This document shows positions 37,080 to 45,765 of a DNA stretch of 48,028 nucleotides, in pieces. The stretch spans positions 1-48,028 of the forward strand of contig JABLXJ010000019.1 in NCBI GenBank assembly GCA_013178125.1, given 5' to 3'. This stretch comes from Bacillota bacterium (GTDB taxonomy: Bacteria; Bacillota; SHA-98; Ch115; JABLXJ01). Each line of letters begins with the position of its first letter. The first letter of the stretch is position 1. The notes under the pieces are model-generated. The model was not told the DNA's origin. It worked only from the letters and a program-made list of their open reading frames with translations, and did not search any database. The translations under genes were made by a program, and so were the position numbers.

Positions 37080-37736
37080 CTACGGCTCCTGGCCGAAGAG
37101 TATATCCGCAACCCTGGCCAGGAGCTCCTCGCGCTCGCCCGCCACCACGGCCTCCATGGAGCTGTTGATCTCCATCGCCTGGGTCTTGAGGATAAACCCG
37201 CCAGCCAGCCCCCTCGTCTCGGTGGACATGACCAGCCGGCCCGACCCGCGAGCCGCCCGGAGCCCCTCGCTCACCTCATCGAGAAACGCCTGCCCGAGCC
37301 TCTCGCGGTCGCGAGCGGACAAGATCACCTCGATCTCTCTCGCGCCTGCGGGGGCGGCATCAAGGATCATGCCCTTCAACATGGCACGATAGCTTCCCTC
37401 ATCGAGGTCCAGCAGCGCCTGGAGCCCCTCGCGGAATACCTCCTCGATGAGCTCCTCCTTCGCGCTGAGGATCGCCTTGCGCGCCTCGAGCTCCGCGAGG
37501 GTGATCATCCGCTGCTTTCGCCCCGCCGCCTCCTCGCGGGCGCGGCCCAACATCTCATCCCTGCGCCTCTCAGCCAGGACCCTGGCCTCCTGGAGTATGG
37601 CCTCAGCTTTCTTCTGCGCCGCAGCCCGGGCCTCCCCCGCGGCCGCCCGGGCCTCCTCGAGGATCCTACCTTTCAGCCTCGAAAGCCCTTCGCGTCCCGC
37701 AACCACAGTGCTTTCGCTTTCTACCCTCTCCATCAT
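37080..37736 (-). CDS. ntpE: V/A-type ATPase subunit E (peripheral stalk)
   Basis: 218 residues. N-terminal long Ala/Glu/Arg-rich helix (about 18-105), then a mixed alpha/beta domain (about 110-215) that binds the head. The family's STETRGLAGGFILKTQAMEINSSMEA-like segment near 170-195 is clear. It pairs with the G/H subunit to form the outer stalk. ATG-ATG start four bases after ntpK. Confidence 0.92.
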   Translation of the reverse strand: MMERVESESTVVAGREGLSRLKGRILEEARAAAGEARAAAQKKAEAILQEARVLAERRRDEMLGRAREEAAGRKQRMITLAELEARKAILSAKEELIEEVFREGLQALLDLDEGSYRAMLKGMILDAAPAGAREIEVILSARDRERLGQAFLDEVSEGLRAARGSGRLVMSTETRGLAGGFILKTQAMEINSSMEAVVAGEREELLARVADILFGQEP

Positions 37737-37739
37737 CGA

Positions 37740-38234
37740 TTATGCCACTCCCTTGATGGGGATCCCGAAGATCAGGAGCAGGGTCGCCAGGAATGCGAGA
37801 ACCGCGTATGTCTCGACCATCGCAGCAAATGTAACGGCCTTCCCAAGCTCCTCAGGCCTCTTGGCCGCTACCCCGACGCCCGCGGCCGCAACCTTACCCT
37901 GGTGTATTGCGGAGAACCACCCGACAATGGCTACGGGGATGGCCGCCATGACAACGAGTGCCCCTTCATGTGTAGTGAGCATCAATGGATTGCCGAAACT
38001 GAAAACATTCAGCTTGCCCATGAGAAGTAGCCCAGATAGAAGACCATAGATCCCCTGAGTGCCCGGAATGACCTGCAACAGCAATATCTGACCGAACTTA
38101 TCAGGGTCTTCCGTTACTACGCCAGAACCAGCGGTCCCAACGAGGCCAACCCCTATGGCCGAGCCCACTCCCGGTAGTGCTACCGCGATTGCGATGCCGA
38201 AGAATCCTAGGATCGTCCCAAGTGTAATGTCCAT
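37740..38234 (-). CDS. ntpK: V/A-type ATPase membrane rotor subunit K, Na+-type signature
   Basis: 164 residues with four membrane helices, formed by two fused hairpins. The ion-carrying glutamate is E141 in AAMVETYAVLAFL. The other residues that bind Na+ in Enterococcus hirae NtpK are also there: T59 and Q60 in IPGTQGIYG, and Q112 in HQGKVAAAG. The first hairpin lacks its own carboxylate, as in NtpK. This predicts a sodium-translocating machine. It lies between ntpI and ntpE. Confidence 0.95.
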   Translation of the reverse strand: MDITLGTILGFFGIAIAVALPGVGSAIGVGLVGTAGSGVVTEDPDKFGQILLLQVIPGTQGIYGLLSGLLLMGKLNVFSFGNPLMLTTHEGALVVMAAIPVAIVGWFSAIHQGKVAAAGVGVAAKRPEELGKAVTFAAMVETYAVLAFLATLLLIFGIPIKGVA

Positions 38235-38237
38235 ACG

Positions 38238-40241
38238 TTATGCCTCCCTCTCTCCCACTAGATCTATATCATCTATATCTATATATTTTGTCCTGACTCT
38301 AAACGGGGAGAATCTCCTCCCGCCGCCCTCAAAGAATTTATTGAAAAACTCTACATACTGCAACCTGCTCGAATGGACAAATGACCCGACGACGTTGATG
38401 AGAAGATTGAAGGTGTGACCTACGACCAGGAGGATTACCATGCCGATCCACCCGAGGATCGGGATTCCCGTCAACCGGAGGGCCAGATCATCGATGACGT
38501 TGGCTATGACGCTCGATGCAAGACCCAGGGCCAAGAGACGTGAATATGAAAGGACATCGCTCAAATAGCCAGTGATCCCGTAAAGGCTCAAAACCCCAGA
38601 GGCCAGCCTCTTTATAATGCCCTTATTGGCCCGTCCCTGCGTCGCAATGAGCCCGACGGCCCCGACCGCCGAAAGCCACGTGGCGAGGGTCGATATGCCG
38701 GCCACCTTGACCTGCCCACTCACCATGATCAAAGCTAGGCCCAAGATGAGCAGGAACCAAAACCCCTGGTCGAACACGGCATCTACGATGCGTCCCCTCC
38801 TCACGTTCATCCCGAACTTTATCCCAAGGCCCACGAGTATCTGTATGAGGCCGAGCGCAAACGAAACCCCCAGCATGAGGATGGGATTATCAAGAGGATT
38901 GAACCATAAAGGCTTGACCTTGACCAGGTTTCCAAGCCAGCTGCCCGTGACCGCCCCCATCACCGCAGACGAGACCCCGCTGATCGCAAGGAGTATGAAA
39001 AGCTTCTTACCGAGGCCGGCCATCCTGATCTTCTTGAGCAGTATGACGCAAAGCAGGGTCAAGAGGATGCCGTATCCCACATCCCCGAGGCACATGCCGA
39101 AAAATACGAAGAAGAACGGCGCAAGCCACGGTGTAGGATCGATGCCCTCTGGATGAGGCATGCTGTAGATCTCGGTCACGGCCTCAAACGGCGTCACAAG
39201 CGATGTATTCTTGAGCGTAACCGGGACGGCCTCCCCATCCGCCGGGGGTTCATCCTTGATAACGATGGAGTCGAACCTCTTCATTAGCAAGTCGCGAAGC
39301 GCGGGAATATTATCGCTCGCCACCCACCCCTGGATGGCAAAGGCTCGCCTTGTCGCGACCGACTGTCTCGACGCCGCGAGCCTGTCCCTCTCGAGGGAGA
39401 GCGAATCATACAGGGCATAAATTCGAGTCCTGTAGCTCAGCAGCTTACGCGCCTCACCCAGGATGCCCTCCCTCTCCCCTGAGATGGCGTCCAGGCGTTG
39501 CCTGGCAGCCCCGGCACACTCGCGCGGCGTGCCCGTCAGGGCCGGAAACTGGTGCCTTGTATATTCGTGCTTCTTGAGCACGTCGAAAAGGGCCTGCTCG
39601 TCCTCGCGAGCATAGATAACCACGAAGTAGACATCTCGCCCGTCGTCCGATCGCCTGGCCTCGATGTAGAGACCATCACATGCAGATCGCGCCTCGCTGG
39701 CCAGGTTATCGTAAGCCTTTGCGGCTACGCTCCCCAGAACTATGCCCGCGTGCCGCGTGCCCCCGAGCTCCTCCAGAGGGAGATCGAGCCATACCCACCC
39801 CGCAAGCTGCCTCAAGAGGTTTTGAATCTGGTTCTCCTCGTTACGCAGGGCGGACAATCGGCTATCGTAATCCCGGCACTGGCTGTGGACCGGCCGGAAC
39901 CAGCCCTCATCCCGCGTCATGTTGCCGAACTCATCAAGATCGACAGGTATCTTTGAACCAGCGAATTGCTGGATGAGGCCCTTCTTTACCCTCTCGAGTT
40001 TATCGAGGAAATCGATGCAGAACTTCAGCTCGGCGATCCGCTGCTCAACAGCACCGGTCTCGACGCCGGTGCTAGCTTCCACGTCTCCCGGGCCCGCGCC
40101 TCCCGGGCCCGGCCCGGACTCGGTCTCCTCCTCGATGGCCTCGAGCTCCATGACGCCCGCTCTCTGCAGCTCTCCGGTAATCGCTGCGCGATCGGCGAGA
40201 TGCCCGATTATGGTAACCTTCCGCATCTCAGCTATGGCCAT
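38238..40241 (-). CDS. ntpI: V/A-type ATPase subunit I (membrane stator)
   Basis: 667 residues. The N-terminal half (1-350) is soluble and binds the outer stalks. The C-terminal half has about eight membrane helices, starting near PWLAPFFFVFFGMCLGDVGYG. The essential arginine for ion transfer is likely the one in SDVLSYSRLLALGLASS. A Gly/Pro/Glu insert lies at about 42-62. The ATG overlaps the G/H gene by 14 bases; a later ATG five codons in is possible. Confidence 0.95.
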   Translation of the reverse strand: MAIAEMRKVTIIGHLADRAAITGELQRAGVMELEAIEEETESGPGPGGAGPGDVEASTGVETGAVEQRIAELKFCIDFLDKLERVKKGLIQQFAGSKIPVDLDEFGNMTRDEGWFRPVHSQCRDYDSRLSALRNEENQIQNLLRQLAGWVWLDLPLEELGGTRHAGIVLGSVAAKAYDNLASEARSACDGLYIEARRSDDGRDVYFVVIYAREDEQALFDVLKKHEYTRHQFPALTGTPRECAGAARQRLDAISGEREGILGEARKLLSYRTRIYALYDSLSLERDRLAASRQSVATRRAFAIQGWVASDNIPALRDLLMKRFDSIVIKDEPPADGEAVPVTLKNTSLVTPFEAVTEIYSMPHPEGIDPTPWLAPFFFVFFGMCLGDVGYGILLTLLCVILLKKIRMAGLGKKLFILLAISGVSSAVMGAVTGSWLGNLVKVKPLWFNPLDNPILMLGVSFALGLIQILVGLGIKFGMNVRRGRIVDAVFDQGFWFLLILGLALIMVSGQVKVAGISTLATWLSAVGAVGLIATQGRANKGIIKRLASGVLSLYGITGYLSDVLSYSRLLALGLASSVIANVIDDLALRLTGIPILGWIGMVILLVVGHTFNLLINVVGSFVHSSRLQYVEFFNKFFEGGGRRFSPFRVRTKYIDIDDIDLVGEREA

Positions 40242-40554
40242 AAGCCTTCACGACCTTCTCCACCACCAGATTTACAGCCTGGGCCTTGCGATCTCTCGCC
40301 GCCCGGATGATCGACTCGCAAAGCTCCTCGTTTCTCTTGCGAATAGATAGGGCCTCAGCCTGCCCCTCGCTCTCCGCCGCCGCGATCAAGCTATCCGCCT
40401 CGCTGCGGGCTGCCTCGGTCGCCGCCGCGACAATCTCCCGGGCCTTTTCACGGGCCTCGGCCACGATCCTGCGCGCCTCATCACGAGCCGACTTGATCGC
40501 CCGCTCCGCCTCGAGCTCAGTCTCTCTTATCTCCTTCAAGGCCTCGATCGCCAT
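40228..40554 (-). CDS. V/A-type ATPase peripheral stalk subunit G/H
   Basis: 108 residues, almost all one Ala/Glu/Arg-rich helix (5-105) with heptads: EALKEIRETELEAERAIKSA, then repeated AREKAREI-type steps. It matches the small stalk subunit (NtpG/AhaH) that pairs with E. First gene of the ATPase operon (G/H-I-K-E-C-F-A-B-D), the order seen in Enterococcus. ATG with GGGGGTGA upstream. Confidence 0.88.
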   Translation of the reverse strand: MAIEALKEIRETELEAERAIKSARDEARRIVAEAREKAREIVAAATEAARSEADSLIAAAESEGQAEALSIRKRNEELCESIIRAARDRKAQAVNLVVEKVVKAYGHS

Positions 40555-40601
40555 GCCGCTTCACCCCCTGGAGCAACGTTACCAGCATTAGCTCACCGGC
40601 A

Positions 40602-40775
40602 CTAGTTCGACAGCTCATCCATGTTTTCCTGCAAATCTTCTTCAGAATTCGTGAAATCTGTTACGATTCCCTCCAGGCCCTCATCCCTGCTGACGGTAAC
40701 CGCTGGCCAGATTCCGTCCCGCAGGTATACAACTGATCCCAAAAGACCCAAAATCATTTTAAAATAATCAGCCAC
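40602..40775 (-). CDS. Possible small protein between agmatinase and V-ATPase genes
   Basis: 57 codons from a GTG overlapping the agmatinase stop, or 51 from an ATG inside. The predicted peptide has a hydrophobic start (MILGLLGSVVYL) and an acidic end (NSEEDLQENMDELSN). No family is recognised and the ribosome site is weak, so it may not be expressed. Its position would link the polyamine and ATPase genes in one message. Confidence 0.35.
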   Translation of the reverse strand: MADYFKMILGLLGSVVYLRDGIWPAVTVSRDEGLEGIVTDFTNSEEDLQENMDELSN

Positions 40776-41703
40776 AACAGCGCAACCCCAGGCCGGTTGC
40801 GATAATGGCCTCCCGCACAAGCTTCGCCGCCAAAAGTGACGTTATCTCGCCGCAGTCGTATGCTGGAAGGACCTCCACCAGATCAAATCCGACAATATGA
40901 AGACCCGCAAGCGCCCACACGGACTCAAAGAGCTCTCGGGGGCTTATGCCGCAGGGTTCCGGCGCACCCGTCCCAGGCGCAAAGGCGGGGTCGACAATAT
41001 CGATGTCTATGGTCACATACACTGGCCTGTTTTTCAAGTGCGAGAGCCTGCCCACCAGGGCCCCGGGCAGCTCCCCCGGAATCAAGCTGCCCATCTCCCG
41101 GCCGAGAGCGAATTCCTCCCTTGTGCCTGACCGGATGCCGAATTGAAACAGGGAGCTTCGTTGTGGGGCACGCGGTGCACGCACACCCGCTCCCGGCCTT
41201 GATGGACCCATGCCAAGCACACCAGCCACCCGCCTCATGACCGTGGCATGCGATAGCCCCTCGCCGATGTATTCGCCTCTCAGGTCAGCGTGGGCATCAA
41301 AATGCAACACCACCACATCGGGATAGACGGCCTTTACCGCTTGGACCACCGGGAGCGTCACAAGGTGTTCGCCGCCCAGGGTGATGGGGATTTTCCCATC
41401 GGAAATGATGCAACCCACAGCCTCACGGATCACCTCGAGGCTGCGGGCCACGTTCCCGAAAGGAAGGGCAGGGTCCCCTGCATCGAAGAAGGGGATTTCA
41501 GCAAGCTCCTTCTCCAGCCTCGGGCTGTATTCCTCGAGGCCCCTGGAGACGGATCTTATCCTTTCCGGTCCAAACCTCGACCCCGGCCGGAAGCTCGACG
41601 TGTAGTCCATGGGCGCGCCTAAGATGACGAGCTGTGCAGCCTCATAGGAGTCGACCGCGCCGATGAATCTATCCGTGTGCTCGAACGAGAAGTCCTTAAA
41701 CAC
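40768..41703 (-). CDS. speB: Agmatinase (ureohydrolase family)
   Basis: 311 residues. It would split agmatine into putrescine and urea. The Mn-binding motifs are intact: LGGEH, HFDAHADLR, and TIDIDIVDPAFAPGTGAPEP. Between MRRVAG and the next strand lies an insert of about 20 residues rich in Pro/Arg/Gly (GPSRPGAGVRAPRAPQRS) not usual in the family. The GTG at 41703 has GAGGTGAT upstream; an ATG ten codons earlier has no ribosome site. Third gene of the polyamine set, making the product needed by spermidine synthase. Confidence 0.92.
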   Translation of the reverse strand: MFKDFSFEHTDRFIGAVDSYEAAQLVILGAPMDYTSSFRPGSRFGPERIRSVSRGLEEYSPRLEKELAEIPFFDAGDPALPFGNVARSLEVIREAVGCIISDGKIPITLGGEHLVTLPVVQAVKAVYPDVVVLHFDAHADLRGEYIGEGLSHATVMRRVAGVLGMGPSRPGAGVRAPRAPQRSSLFQFGIRSGTREEFALGREMGSLIPGELPGALVGRLSHLKNRPVYVTIDIDIVDPAFAPGTGAPEPCGISPRELFESVWALAGLHIVGFDLVEVLPAYDCGEITSLLAAKLVREAIIATGLGLRCCG

Positions 41704-41739
41704 CCGGATCACCTCGTATCTCCGGAGAACCATGTTATG

Positions 41740-41800
41740 GTCATGCCATGCTTCTCATGCCTGCCATGCTTGTCCCGCTTGCGGTCTAGGCTTGTCCCCT
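41740..41800 (-). repeat. CATGC/CTTGTCCC repeats between speE and speB
   Basis: The gap carries repeated ATGCCATGCTT and CTTGTCCC-type strings at about 10-15 base spacing. No hairpin or T-run is present, so the two genes may be cotranscribed. Confidence 0.5.
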
Positions 41801-41820
41801 CCAGGATTCACACGCGCCCC

Positions 41821-42660
41821 TCACGAGCGCAGAAGCTCACCCACAAAAGCCGGTAGCATAAAGGCAGCCCTGTGTACGTCAGGAGTGTAGTACCTGGTCT
41901 CAAGGCGCGCGGACCTTCCCCCGCCCGGGTCGCGAGGCTCTGCTGGATCATACACCCTGGACCCCGCCGTAAAACTCCAAAGCCCGCTCGGGTAGGTTGG
42001 CACCGGGGCGAGGTAGAGCTTAGCGATGGGGAACGCCCTGGAGATGTCCGCGTAGACCTGTCGTATCAGGCTCTGGTTCAAAAAGGGCGACTCCGTCTGT
42101 GCGACGAAGATGCCGTCCTCCTCGAGGGCATCGGCCACAGCACTGTAAAAGTCGTATGAGAAGAGCCCGACGGCGGGCCCGACCGGGTCTGACGAATCAA
42201 CGATGATCACATCGTAGGCCCGCCTCGCCTCCTTCACGTACTTGATGCCATCCTCTATGCGAATATTTACCCTTGGGTCACCAAGCCCGCTGCTTGTCTC
42301 GGGCAGCAGGTCCCTCGAAACCTCCATCACGCGCCGGTCTATTTCCACAAGCGTAACCTCGCGCACGCCCGGGTGCTTCAAAACCTCCCGCACCGTGCCG
42401 CCATCACCGCCGCCGATCACAAGCACCTTCTCAGGGGCAGGGTGAGCCAGCATCGGGACGTGAGCGATCATTTCGTGGTAGACGAATTCATCCCTGACCG
42501 TTGTCTGGACGGCCCCGTCCAACACCAGCATCCGGCCGTATTCAACGGTATCGACAACGGCCAGATCTTGAAACTCCGTTTTCTCCCTGTGCAAGGTCCT
42601 GGTTATCCTGCATGAAAGCCTGAGATCTTTCGTCTGATTCTCCGTGAACCACAGCTCCAT
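41821..42660 (-). CDS. speE: Spermidine synthase (polyamine aminopropyltransferase)
   Basis: 279 residues. Transfers aminopropyl from decarboxylated S-adenosylmethionine to putrescine. Opening MELWFTENQTKDLRLSCRI; the nucleotide motif VLVIGGGDGGTVREVLKH; the acidic substrate residues in YDVIIVDSSDPVGPA; YYTPDVHRAAFMLP near the end. All are typical. The ATG at 42660 matches the family start; TTG four codons up is nearer the AAGGGGG. The needed S-adenosylmethionine decarboxylase gene is not in the window. Confidence 0.94.
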   Translation of the reverse strand: MELWFTENQTKDLRLSCRITRTLHREKTEFQDLAVVDTVEYGRMLVLDGAVQTTVRDEFVYHEMIAHVPMLAHPAPEKVLVIGGGDGGTVREVLKHPGVREVTLVEIDRRVMEVSRDLLPETSSGLGDPRVNIRIEDGIKYVKEARRAYDVIIVDSSDPVGPAVGLFSYDFYSAVADALEEDGIFVAQTESPFLNQSLIRQVYADISRAFPIAKLYLAPVPTYPSGLWSFTAGSRVYDPAEPRDPGGGRSARLETRYYTPDVHRAAFMLPAFVGELLRS

Positions 42661-42708
42661 CAGATCACTCAAAACCCCCTTAATTACAACCCCAGCAATA
42701 CAACCCCA

Positions 42709-43167
42709 TTAATACCAGAGGGCAGCCCCAGCAAAGGCGCAACCGATCTTCTCAACCCTGTGCTCGACGCCCTTGACCATTATCTTGCTCAAAGGTATGT
42801 TCCGGACCTCAAACGCCTCGCGAATCATCTGGCTTATGCGCTCCTCAGCTTCCTCTTTCGAGCACTTACCCTCGTATTCCATTATAACCCCGAAGCTGCC
42901 ATCGTAAATGCCCACACCGATCGCGGCCGCAATCAGTTCACCCTCAACTTCACTTATAATCGAGCCATACGCCGTGGGTGTGAGGGACCCCGGCGCTATA
43001 TCGAGCTTCTCAACATACTCGGCACCCGGCGGCAAGATACTGCTCACCTTTAAAAGGTTGAGGTTCCCTATCCCCGCGGCGAGGAGCGCCTTATCAAAGG
43101 CAGTCAATGGGGTCTTGCCCTCTGCGCTACCGCAGACCAGTGTGAACTTTTTAGGCGTCGGCAACAT
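42709..43167 (-). CDS. pdaD: Pyruvoyl-dependent arginine decarboxylase
   Basis: 152 residues. Converts arginine to agmatine with a pyruvoyl group made by self-cleavage. The cleavage site is S42-S43 in LKVSSILPPGAEY, the same string as in Methanocaldococcus PdaD. AYGSIISEVEGELIAAAIGVGI and GFGVIMEY-type strands (here SFGVIMEYEG) follow. The enzyme is of archaeal and scattered bacterial type. First gene of the set pdaD-speE-speB, which together turn arginine into putrescine and spermidine. Confidence 0.94.
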   Translation of the reverse strand: MLPTPKKFTLVCGSAEGKTPLTAFDKALLAAGIGNLNLLKVSSILPPGAEYVEKLDIAPGSLTPTAYGSIISEVEGELIAAAIGVGIYDGSFGVIMEYEGKCSKEEAEERISQMIREAFEVRNIPLSKIMVKGVEHRVEKIGCAFAGAALWY

Positions 43168-43320
43168 CCTACTTAGACCCTCCCAATCAGTTTGTAAAGA
43201 TAGAGTCTTAGGGGCCTCTATCCCTTCACTCCATTATGATATGAAGAAAACCTAAATTGGCGCATATCCACTTAATTCTACCCTGCCTACCCTGTCATCA
43301 ATGAATCCCCTTCTGGTGGT

Positions 43321-44694
43321 TTACCCCACCATTACCCTTTCCTCGGGGAATTTAACCCCGTTTATACAAAGCCTCTGGGCTATGGCTGTAGCTATCGTAA
43401 GAGGACCGACCCGGCCCGCGAACATGGTAAGAATTATAGCGATCCTTCCAGCCATCGTGAGGCCCGGCGTGATCCCGGTGGAAAGCCCAACCGTGCCGAA
43501 GGCCGATGTAGCCTCGAATAAAACCCTAACAAATGCCGTTTTCTCAGTAATGGAAAGGAGCATGGTAACCACTACAACGAGCGTTAGCGAAATCATGGCG
43601 ACGGCCAGCGCCCGGTAGACCGCTCTGTGTGGGATCCTGCGGCCGAAGGCCTCGGGGTCTTCCCGGCCCCGCACGACGCTCCAGACCGCGATCACGAGGA
43701 CTCCGAAGGTAGCAGTCTTGATTCCACCCCCCGTGGATCCCGGTGAAGCACCGATAAACATCAATATGATCGTGAAGAAAAGCGTCGCGCTGCGCATATC
43801 GCCGATGGGCAAGGTATTAAACCCCGCCGTTCTCGGCGTTACGGCTTGAAAATAGGAACTCAATACCTTGCTGCCAAGAGGAAGCCCTCCCATTGTGCGC
43901 GGGTTGTCCCATTCGAGCAAGAGAATCGTAGCCGTGCCGATCAGGATCAGCATCGCCGTCACCGCCAGCACTATCCTGCTGTTAAGCGAGAGGTGTTTTG
44001 TTGTGAAGTACTGCCGGACATCGGTAATAACGGCGAAACCTATGCCCCCTATTATTATAAGGCTGGTCATGACCAGGTTGACCAGGACATCATCCCTGTA
44101 GCCAGTGAGGCTCCTGAAGCCCCCGAAGAGGTCGAACCCGGCGTTGCAAAAGCCCGACACCGCGTGGAAAGCCCCATAATAGAGGCCCTTCACGAATCCC
44201 ATTTGCGGGATGAATCGAAACGCTAGAAGCAGAGCGCCGGTCCCTTCAACGATGGCCGTCACAGCGATGACCTGCTTGATCAGCCTTATCATTCCTTCGA
44301 GCGTAAACTGGTTCATGGCCTCCTGGATCAAAATCCGGCCCCTCAGGCCTATCCGGCGCCCTAGGATGAGGGCGATCAATGTCGAAACTACCATTATGCC
44401 GAGCCCGCCGGCCTGGATCAGGAGGATTATCACCAGCTGCCCGAAAAGGGAAAACTGATCATGTGTATCAACAACAACCAGGCCGGTGACACAAACAGCC
44501 GAAGTTGCGGTGAAAAGGGCATTGATAAAGCGTAACGGCTGGCCGTCCCGGGATGCGATAGGGAGGCTCAGCAAAATGGCGCCCAAAAGAATTAAGCCCG
44601 CAAAGCCTATAACCAGGACCTGTGATGGAGTTAAACGCTGAAGCCTCGGTAGCTTCTGATACAGGTGAAAGATAACGTCCAATATGCCAGCCAT
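43321..44694 (-). CDS. ktrB: Potassium uptake protein, TrkH/KtrB family
   Basis: 457 residues, the length of KtrB rather than TrkH. Four membrane-pore-membrane repeats with pore loops SAVCVTGLVVVDT, SGFCNAGFDLFG, PRTAGFNTLPIG and SAFGTVGLSTGI. The first glycines of each loop form the selectivity filter. It needs a cytoplasmic KtrA/TrkA ring, which is not encoded nearby. ATG with GGGGTGGG upstream; the longer frame upstream is the leader RNA. Confidence 0.93.
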   Translation of the reverse strand: MAGILDVIFHLYQKLPRLQRLTPSQVLVIGFAGLILLGAILLSLPIASRDGQPLRFINALFTATSAVCVTGLVVVDTHDQFSLFGQLVIILLIQAGGLGIMVVSTLIALILGRRIGLRGRILIQEAMNQFTLEGMIRLIKQVIAVTAIVEGTGALLLAFRFIPQMGFVKGLYYGAFHAVSGFCNAGFDLFGGFRSLTGYRDDVLVNLVMTSLIIIGGIGFAVITDVRQYFTTKHLSLNSRIVLAVTAMLILIGTATILLLEWDNPRTMGGLPLGSKVLSSYFQAVTPRTAGFNTLPIGDMRSATLFFTIILMFIGASPGSTGGGIKTATFGVLVIAVWSVVRGREDPEAFGRRIPHRAVYRALAVAMISLTLVVVVTMLLSITEKTAFVRVLFEATSAFGTVGLSTGITPGLTMAGRIAIILTMFAGRVGPLTIATAIAQRLCINGVKFPEERVMVG

Positions 44695-44744
44695 GTTCCC
44701 ACCCCTGTCCCGACTCGCACTGGAGGAAATGACCCGTGACATTA

Positions 44745-44805
44745 GCAAAGACCTTGCCGGAGATTCGCGCGCCCTCACGCGCTCGCCCCGACGAAGGTCT
44801 TTTGC
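44745..44805 (-). other. Structured leader RNA before ktrB
   Basis: Within the 130-base leader, GCAAAAGACCTT pairs with AAGGTCTTTGC (one bulge), enclosing an inner GCGCG/CGCGC stem and a purine-rich internal loop. The element could be a riboswitch or an attenuator. c-di-AMP riboswitches often control K+ genes, but the conserved sequence of that class is not recognised here. Confidence 0.55.
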
Positions 44806-44831
44806 GTCCCAATTCCGTGCAGTCCTGTTTT

Positions 44832-44859
44832 ATTATAGCACCCGTTCCCCCTATGTCAA
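44832..44859 (-). promoter_or_regulatory. Perfect sigma-A promoter of ktrB
   Basis: TTGACA (44854-44859) and TATAAT (44832-44837) are both exact, with a 16-base spacer and TGC before the -10 (extended -10). Transcription would start near 44825, giving a leader of about 130 bases. Confidence 0.85.
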
Positions 44860-44967
44860 TACCTGCAATCCCCCTATTTCCCCCCATTCCCTGATTATTC
44901 TTCTCCTCTACCCTTCAATCATCTATTTCGCTATGGCCCCGGGGACTGGGGCATCTATCTCTACCTC

Positions 44968-45765
44968 TTATGCCTCTTCGACCATGCCAAGCCGGAGCTC
45001 TTCCGCGACCCTCGCTATGAAAAAGGAATTGGTCGGCGGCTTACCATCCCGTAAACTGATAGCATAGCCGAAGATCCTGTTTATATACTCCAGATTGCCC
45101 TGCTTCCAGGTCTTCTGAATCGTATACCTTATGGCGGCCTCGACTATCAAGGGGGTGGTCCCGTACTTCTCGGCTATCCTGGGGTACAAGACCTTGGTCA
45201 CGGACCCCAGCAGCCCGATCTCCTTCGTCACCATTATGATGGCATCCTTTAGATAAACATATCCCTTGAAGTAGGTCGGCGCCCCCATTTTATAAAGGAT
45301 CCTGGATACATCCCCTTCCAGCCTATCCTCGGCATCACGCCTCGGTGGCTTGGCCTTCCGCAGTGGTGTCGCTTCTTGATCCCCCCTGGCAAGCTGCCTT
45401 ATCCGCTGTATAAGGCTGTCACTATCAAACGGCTTGAGTACATAGTAGTCAGCCCCCAGTTTGACGCTCTTCTTGATCAGCTGCTCCTCCTCGAACGCCG
45501 TCAGCACAATGATCCTGGGCCTCTTCGTGAGATCCATATCACCAAGTCGTTGCAGGACCCCCATACCGTCGAGGTTGGGCATTATGATATCCAGAAGCAC
45601 GACGTCGGGCGAGGCCTCTTTGATCTTCTCCAAGGCTTGTAACCCATCATAGGCTGCGCCCGCCCATTCCATATCCTCCTCATTTTTTATAAGCACCTCG
45701 AGGATCTCGCACAGGTCCCTATTATTCTCGACCGCAAGAACCCTGATCTTACTGTCATCCCGCAC
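44968..45765 (-). CDS. spo0A: Sporulation master regulator Spo0A
   Basis: 265 residues from the GTG that has a G-rich site eight bases upstream; another GTG lies three codons earlier. The receiver domain (1-125) keeps the phosphorylated aspartate D59 (LLDIIMPNLDG) and the lysine in YVLKPFDS. The acidic pair before it, D10-D11 in B. subtilis, reads E13-N14 (AVENNRDL). A basic linker precedes the effector domain (about 150-260) with the Spo0A DNA-reading helices (LYPRIAEKYGTTPLIVEAAIRY). Present only in endospore-forming lineages. Confidence 0.96.
   Translation of the reverse strand: MRDDSKIRVLAVENNRDLCEILEVLIKNEEDMEWAGAAYDGLQALEKIKEASPDVVLLDIIMPNLDGMGVLQRLGDMDLTKRPRIIVLTAFEEEQLIKKSVKLGADYYVLKPFDSDSLIQRIRQLARGDQEATPLRKAKPPRRDAEDRLEGDVSRILYKMGAPTYFKGYVYLKDAIIMVTKEIGLLGSVTKVLYPRIAEKYGTTPLIVEAAIRYTIQKTWKQGNLEYINRIFGYAISLRDGKPPTNSFFIARVAEELRLGMVEEA

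Noticed and set aside
44790-44830. c-di-GMP-I (GEMM) riboswitch before ktrB
   Set aside because: The leader contains GGGACGCAAA, which also occurs in GEMM-I, but the upstream CACAGGGCAAACC part, the GAAA loop and the tetraloop receptor are missing, and the transcript begins too close.
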